From Candidatus Desantisbacteria bacterium CG1_02_38_46 (GTDB lineage: Bacteria; Desantisbacteria; UBA1551; UBA1559): a DNA stretch of 9,002 nt. The notes beneath the pieces were generated by a model, which saw only the letters and a program-made list of their open reading frames with translations, did not search any database and had not been told where the DNA came from. How positions within the stretch are numbered: the first letter of the stretch is position 1; every line of letters begins with the position of its first letter. Below, piece after piece: positions 6,127-9,002 of this stretch. Location of the stretch: the NCBI GenBank assembly GCA_001871015.1, contig MNUO01000074.1:1-9002 (forward strand), in the 5' to 3' direction. The position numbers and the translations under genes were made by a program.

Positions 6127-6136
6127 GGACAGTCCC
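6096..6136. repeat. Palindromic repeat with two GGGACAGTCCC copies at the 3' end of the large-subunit gene
   Basis: Two identical 11-nt palindromes, GGGACAGTCCC, at 6096-6106 and 6126-6136 flank an imperfect inverted repeat (CCATTTTTC / GAAAAATAGG) with a CTTG turn. The element overlaps the last codons and TAG stop (6124-6126) of the large-subunit gene and ends 5 bases before the GGAG of the next gene. It shares GGGACAG with the hairpin at 3851-3878. Confidence 0.8.
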
Positions 6137-6151
6137 TATACGGAGAAATAG

Positions 6152-7555
6152 ATGTGTAGTTGGTTGCCAGTTTTTATTCAAGACCTGTTTGTTGTGGATG
6201 CCATTGGCTGGATTTTTGCATCTGTATTCGGATTTATTGGTATTCTCGCATTCATATATTCCTTTTCGTATATGAAAAAATATACACATCTTGGCGAATA
6301 TTATCTTGCTTTTGTATTACTCATCTTGTCTTTAATCGGTCTTTCCTTTTCCAGAAATCTTATCCTTATATATATATTCTGGGAACTGGTAGCATTTTCC
6401 ACCTGGCGACTTGTCGGGTTTCACAGAGAACCTGAAGCAGTAAAGATTGCTGATAAAACATTTCTTATTATGTTTTTTGGTTCCTGCATGATGCTTTTAG
6501 GTTTCATATTACTATATTTTAACTTTGATACTTTTGATATTCTTGAAATGCGTGGGCTTTTCATCGCAGGTTTGGCAAAGCCTTCTGTAATGACAATGGT
6601 TCTTATATTTCTTGGTATTATTGCCAAATCTGCTACAATTCCATTGCATACCTGGCTTGCAGATGCACACCCGGTAGCTCCATCTCCAATGAGCGCAGTT
6701 CTTTCTGGGTTGGTGGCAAAGGTCGGAATTCTTGGATTTGTGCGAATTTTTGTGCAGACTTTCGGGTTGACAAACAACTGGATTTTGATTCTTGCCGGGA
6801 TAAGCTCAATAACAGCAGCAGGTGCAGCAATGCTCGAAAACGACATGAAAAGAATTATTGCTTATTCCACAGTGAGCCAGTTAGGATATATATTCTTAGG
6901 GCTTGGATTGATGACAAATTTAGGTATAATTTCTGGATTACTATATTTTATGGCTCATGCTATTGCAAAAGCTGGTTTATTTTTGTGTGCGGGTATTGTG
7001 GAGCGCTCAACCGGAGAGAGGGATATTCGTAAATTAGGTGGACTTATAAAATCAATGCCAGTAACAGGCGTTTCGTTCTTATTCTGCACGCTATCTATTA
7101 TGGGAATTCCTCCATTTTTTGGATTTTATCCGAAACTTGGAACTATAATGGGATTGGTTGAAAAAGGCCACTTTTATATAGCAATTCTCTCCATTATTAT
7201 TGCAATTATGACAATTCTTTATTTGATGAGAATATTCAATGCTGTTTTCTTGGGGACTAATGAAGTAAGTCGAGCAAGCTCGCCCACTACAAGTAGTGGC
7301 AGAGTTTACTCTGCAAATAAGGTAAGTCGAGCAAGCTCGACCACTACAAGTAGTGGCAGAGTTTACTCTGCAAATAAGGTAAGTCGAGCAAGCTCGCCCA
7401 CTACAGGTAGTGGCAGAGTTTACTCTGCAAATATTGAAGGCACTAAATTAATGTTAGCAGTTGTTATTATACTTGCAACTCTTTCATTGCAACTCGGTCT
7501 GTTTATAAATATTCCTTTAGATTTTGTACAGGGAGCGGTAAATATAATAAGGTAA
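6152..7555 (+). CDS. NuoL/M/N-like antiporter-type membrane subunit with in-frame repeat insertion
   Basis: A 467-residue polytopic membrane protein of the proton-translocating complex I/Mrp antiporter family. Key channel residues are present: E78 in IFWELV (TM5 Glu), K159 in AKSATIPLHTWLADAH (TM7 Lys), K190 in LVAKVG (TM8 Lys), H270/K273 in AHAIAKAGLF, and K328 in PFFGFYPKLG (TM12 Lys). It begins close to the VVDAIGWIF segment, so it lacks most of the first one or two helices of NuoM-type proteins. After LRIF/LMRIFNAVFLG (about 359-368) residues 372-426 are three 19-residue repeats (VSRASS..TTSSGRVYSANK), hydrophilic and encoded by REP-like DNA. The reading frame then resumes with a final hydrophobic helix. 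Without them the protein is about 410 residues. ATG 6152 follows GGAG (6142-6145). It probably conducts H+ (or Na+). Confidence 0.9.
   Translation: MCSWLPVFIQDLFVVDAIGWIFASVFGFIGILAFIYSFSYMKKYTHLGEYYLAFVLLILSLIGLSFSRNLILIYIFWELVAFSTWRLVGFHREPEAVKIADKTFLIMFFGSCMMLLGFILLYFNFDTFDILEMRGLFIAGLAKPSVMTMVLIFLGIIAKSATIPLHTWLADAHPVAPSPMSAVLSGLVAKVGILGFVRIFVQTFGLTNNWILILAGISSITAAGAAMLENDMKRIIAYSTVSQLGYIFLGLGLMTNLGIISGLLYFMAHAIAKAGLFLCAGIVERSTGERDIRKLGGLIKSMPVTGVSFLFCTLSIMGIPPFFGFYPKLGTIMGLVEKGHFYIAILSIIIAIMTILYLMRIFNAVFLGTNEVSRASSPTTSSGRVYSANKVSRASSTTTSSGRVYSANKVSRASSPTTGSGRVYSANIEGTKLMLAVVIILATLSLQLGLFINIPLDFVQGAVNIIR
7265..7428. repeat. Three tandem 57-nt REP-like units inside a coding region (GTAGTG family, copies 4-6)
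   Basis: Unit starts are 7265, 7322 and 7379. Each has GTAA, a 16-nt hairpin (GTCGAGCAAGCTCG then CC, AC, CC in the three units), CACTAC, AA or AG, GTAGTG, hairpin GCAGAGTTTACTCTGC, and (first two units) AAATAAG. The third unit loses the trailing spacer after 7428. Each unit is a divergent pair with the CACTAC/GTAGTG hexamers back to back. The 57-nt period is 19 codons, and only one forward frame lacks stops; that is the frame used by the gene. Confidence 0.92.
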
Positions 7556-7653
7556 GGCGAGTAAACTCGCCCACTACAAGTAGTGGCAGACCTTGGTCTG
7601 CAATTTAGGCGAGTAAACTCGCCCACTACAAGTAGTGGCAGAGTTTACTCTGC
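7556..7653. repeat. Two tandem REP-like divergent pairs (GTAGTG family, copies 7-8)
   Basis: Unit A: GGCGAGTAAACTCGCC (7556-7571), CACTAC, AA, GTAGTG, GCAGACCTTGGTCTGC (7586-7601). A 6-nt spacer, then unit B: GGCGAGTAAACTCGCC (7608-7623), CACTAC, AA, GTAGTG, GCAGAGTTTACTCTGC (7638-7653). The period is 52 nt. The array begins at the base after the TAA of the preceding gene and ends 7 bases before the AGGA of the next, so it fills the gap between the two antiporter-like genes. Confidence 0.9.
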
Positions 7654-7670
7654 AAAAGATAGGATGTAAT

Positions 7671-9002
7671 ATGATTATTCTTGTATATTCAATTTTCTTG
7701 CCAGTTTTGGGCGGACTAATCTGTCTGTTAATTCCTAATAGAGTAAAAATTATTAAAGAGGGAATTGCTCTGATAGCAAGTTTTAGTGCTTTGATTCTCG
7801 GTATAGCTATCTTTAAAGAAAAGGGTGCAATTTTTAGCCTGGATTTAGGTTTGCTTACACAGTTGCTTGGGATCAAACTTGACCTCAGGGTTGACCATTT
7901 AAATTCTTTTATACTTATGTTTATAACCTTTTTCGGTTTTCTGGTTACCCTCTATTCCATTAAATTTATGGAAGGTAAAAATAGGTTGAATGAGTATTAT
8001 GCCTATCTTCTTCTGAATGTTGGAGTTGCAAGTGGAGCGGTGCTTTCAAACAATCTTTTGACCCTGCTGATATTCTGGGATGTGGTTTTGCTCTGTCTTT
8101 ATGGAATGATCAGTATCGGTGGTGCATCTGCTGCCTCAGGCAGTGCCAAGAAATCCTTTATTATTATTGGAGTTTCTGATTTCTTGATGCTACTCGGGAT
8201 TCTTCTGGTATGGTATATGACAAAAAGCTTTAGTATGGATACAATAAAAGGAGCTCTATTTACCGGCGCAAGTTTTAAAATAAGTGTACTCGCGTTTATA
8301 TTCATCACTTGTGGTGCCCTTGCAAAAGCAGGTTCAATGCCTTTCCACACCTGGATTCCTGATGCCAGCACTGAAGCACCGATTCCTGTAATGGCATTCT
8401 TGCCAGCTTCTCTCGATAAACTCCTCGGTATTTATTTGCTTGTCAGGATTACTTCAGATTTGTTTATAATGACTCCATGGCTGGGGATGATTCTAATGTT
8501 TATTGGTGCTTTTACTATTGTAGCAGCGGCAATGATGGCTTTGGTTCAGAATGACCCGAGAAAACTTCTCGCCTATTTGATTGTTAGTTCTTCCGGGTAT
8601 ATGATTCTGGCTCTGGGCACAATGCAGAAAACAGGAATTGCCGGGGGTTTATTTTACATGTTGAACGCTGTCATATGCGGATTTTGTCTGTTTTCCTGTA
8701 TAGGAGCTGTGAAAAAACAATCTGAAACAGCAGAGGGTCAATCTGGATTGGCAACTGCTTTGCCAATTACTTTTGCTGCCTGTTTGATTACTTCTCTGTC
8801 AATGTCAGGAGTTCCTCCTCTTAGTGGTTTTGTCTCTAAGTGGATGGTATATCAAGGAGTAATACAGTCAGCAAGTTCACAAGTTAATCAGTTGGCAAGT
8901 TTCTTTTGCTGGATATTTCTTGTGTCTGCAATGTTTGGTTCTGCACTGACTCTTGCCTCATTTATGAAATTGATTCATTCCACATTTTTTGGTCAACCTG
9001 TT
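7671..9002 (+). CDS. Second NuoL/M/N-like antiporter-type membrane subunit (3' end outside window)
   Basis: The frame is open from ATG 7671 to the window edge (444 codons, no stop), so the C-terminus is missing. ATG has AGGA at 7661-7664, 6 bases upstream. It is a polytopic membrane protein with the complete N-terminal helices (MIILVYSIFLPVLGGLICLL). Family motifs: AKAGSMPFHTWIPDAS (218-233, TM7 K219), LDKLLGIY (249-256, TM8 K250), NDPRKLLAY (294-302), and GVPPLSGFVSKW (380-391, TM12 K390). Two usual features differ. TM5 Glu is Asp (IFWDVV, D137), and the His/Lys helix normally reading HAxxKAxLF reads LNAVICGFCLF (331-341). It may therefore be a HyfB/NuoN-like paralogue with a modified channel. 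It probably forms the membrane arm together with the preceding subunit. Confidence 0.9.
   Translation, partial: MIILVYSIFLPVLGGLICLLIPNRVKIIKEGIALIASFSALILGIAIFKEKGAIFSLDLGLLTQLLGIKLDLRVDHLNSFILMFITFFGFLVTLYSIKFMEGKNRLNEYYAYLLLNVGVASGAVLSNNLLTLLIFWDVVLLCLYGMISIGGASAASGSAKKSFIIIGVSDFLMLLGILLVWYMTKSFSMDTIKGALFTGASFKISVLAFIFITCGALAKAGSMPFHTWIPDASTEAPIPVMAFLPASLDKLLGIYLLVRITSDLFIMTPWLGMILMFIGAFTIVAAAMMALVQNDPRKLLAYLIVSSSGYMILALGTMQKTGIAGGLFYMLNAVICGFCLFSCIGAVKKQSETAEGQSGLATALPITFAACLITSLSMSGVPPLSGFVSKWMVYQGVIQSASSQVNQLASFFCWIFLVSAMFGSALTLASFMKLIHSTFFGQPV

Noticed and set aside
6421-6846. Reverse-strand ORF of 141 codons inside the first antiporter-like gene
   Set aside because: The plus-strand frame carries conserved antiporter motifs throughout; the antisense frame shows no recognisable domain or start context.
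7265-7653. CRISPR array
   Set aside because: The repeated units are contiguous palindrome pairs with only 6-11 nt of conserved linker, no unique spacers, and the same units occur singly elsewhere; part of the array is within a coding region.

Overview
The window is a single co-directional block (all + strand) of nine recognisable genes for a membrane-bound, complex I-related group 4 [NiFe] hydrogenase with its electron-input module. DNA is A+T-rich. Proteins are full of [4Fe-4S] motifs and there are no O2-linked genes, which suggests an anaerobic bacterium that evolves or cycles H2. The intergenic spaces are littered with short palindromic repeats of several families, something I associate with uncultured candidate-phylum genomes. 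That placement is an impression, not something the sequence proves.

Layout. 1-302: no recognised gene; an open frame that may be the tail of an upstream gene (3-212) and a possible 44-codon ORF (197-331). 303-2201: HydB/AsrA-like iron-sulfur protein and HydG/AsrB-like FAD/NAD(P)-binding protein, a diaphorase pair best known from cytoplasmic NAD(P)-linked sulfhydrogenases. 2276-2803: HycB/CooF-like ferredoxin with four [4Fe-4S] motifs. 2908-6126: hydrogenase core in the order NuoH-, NuoB-, NuoC-, NuoD-like (the EchB-C-D-E order), with both Ni-binding CxxC motifs present in the large subunit. 6152-7555 and 7671 to beyond the window end: two NuoL/M/N-like (antiporter-like) proton-channel subunits.

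Working model (inference). Electrons from NAD(P)H enter at the HydG-like FAD/[2Fe-2S] protein. They pass through the HydB-like and HycB-like proteins to the NuoB-like proximal cluster and on to the NiFe site, where H+ is reduced. The redox energy is coupled through the NuoH-like subunit to ion pumping by the antiporter-like subunits. In effect the HydBG pair takes the place of NuoEFG of complex I. The reverse direction (H2 uptake) is equally possible from sequence alone.

The most unusual feature is a modular family of REP-like palindromes, GTAGTG followed by a 16-nt self-complementary hairpin. It occurs solo, as convergent pairs and as divergent tandem pairs between genes. Three 57-nt tandem copies also lie in frame inside the first antiporter-like gene, adding about 55 residues to a loop. 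A second, unrelated repeat forms the 3' end of the hydrogenase large-subunit gene and supplies the last residues of its C-terminal extension.
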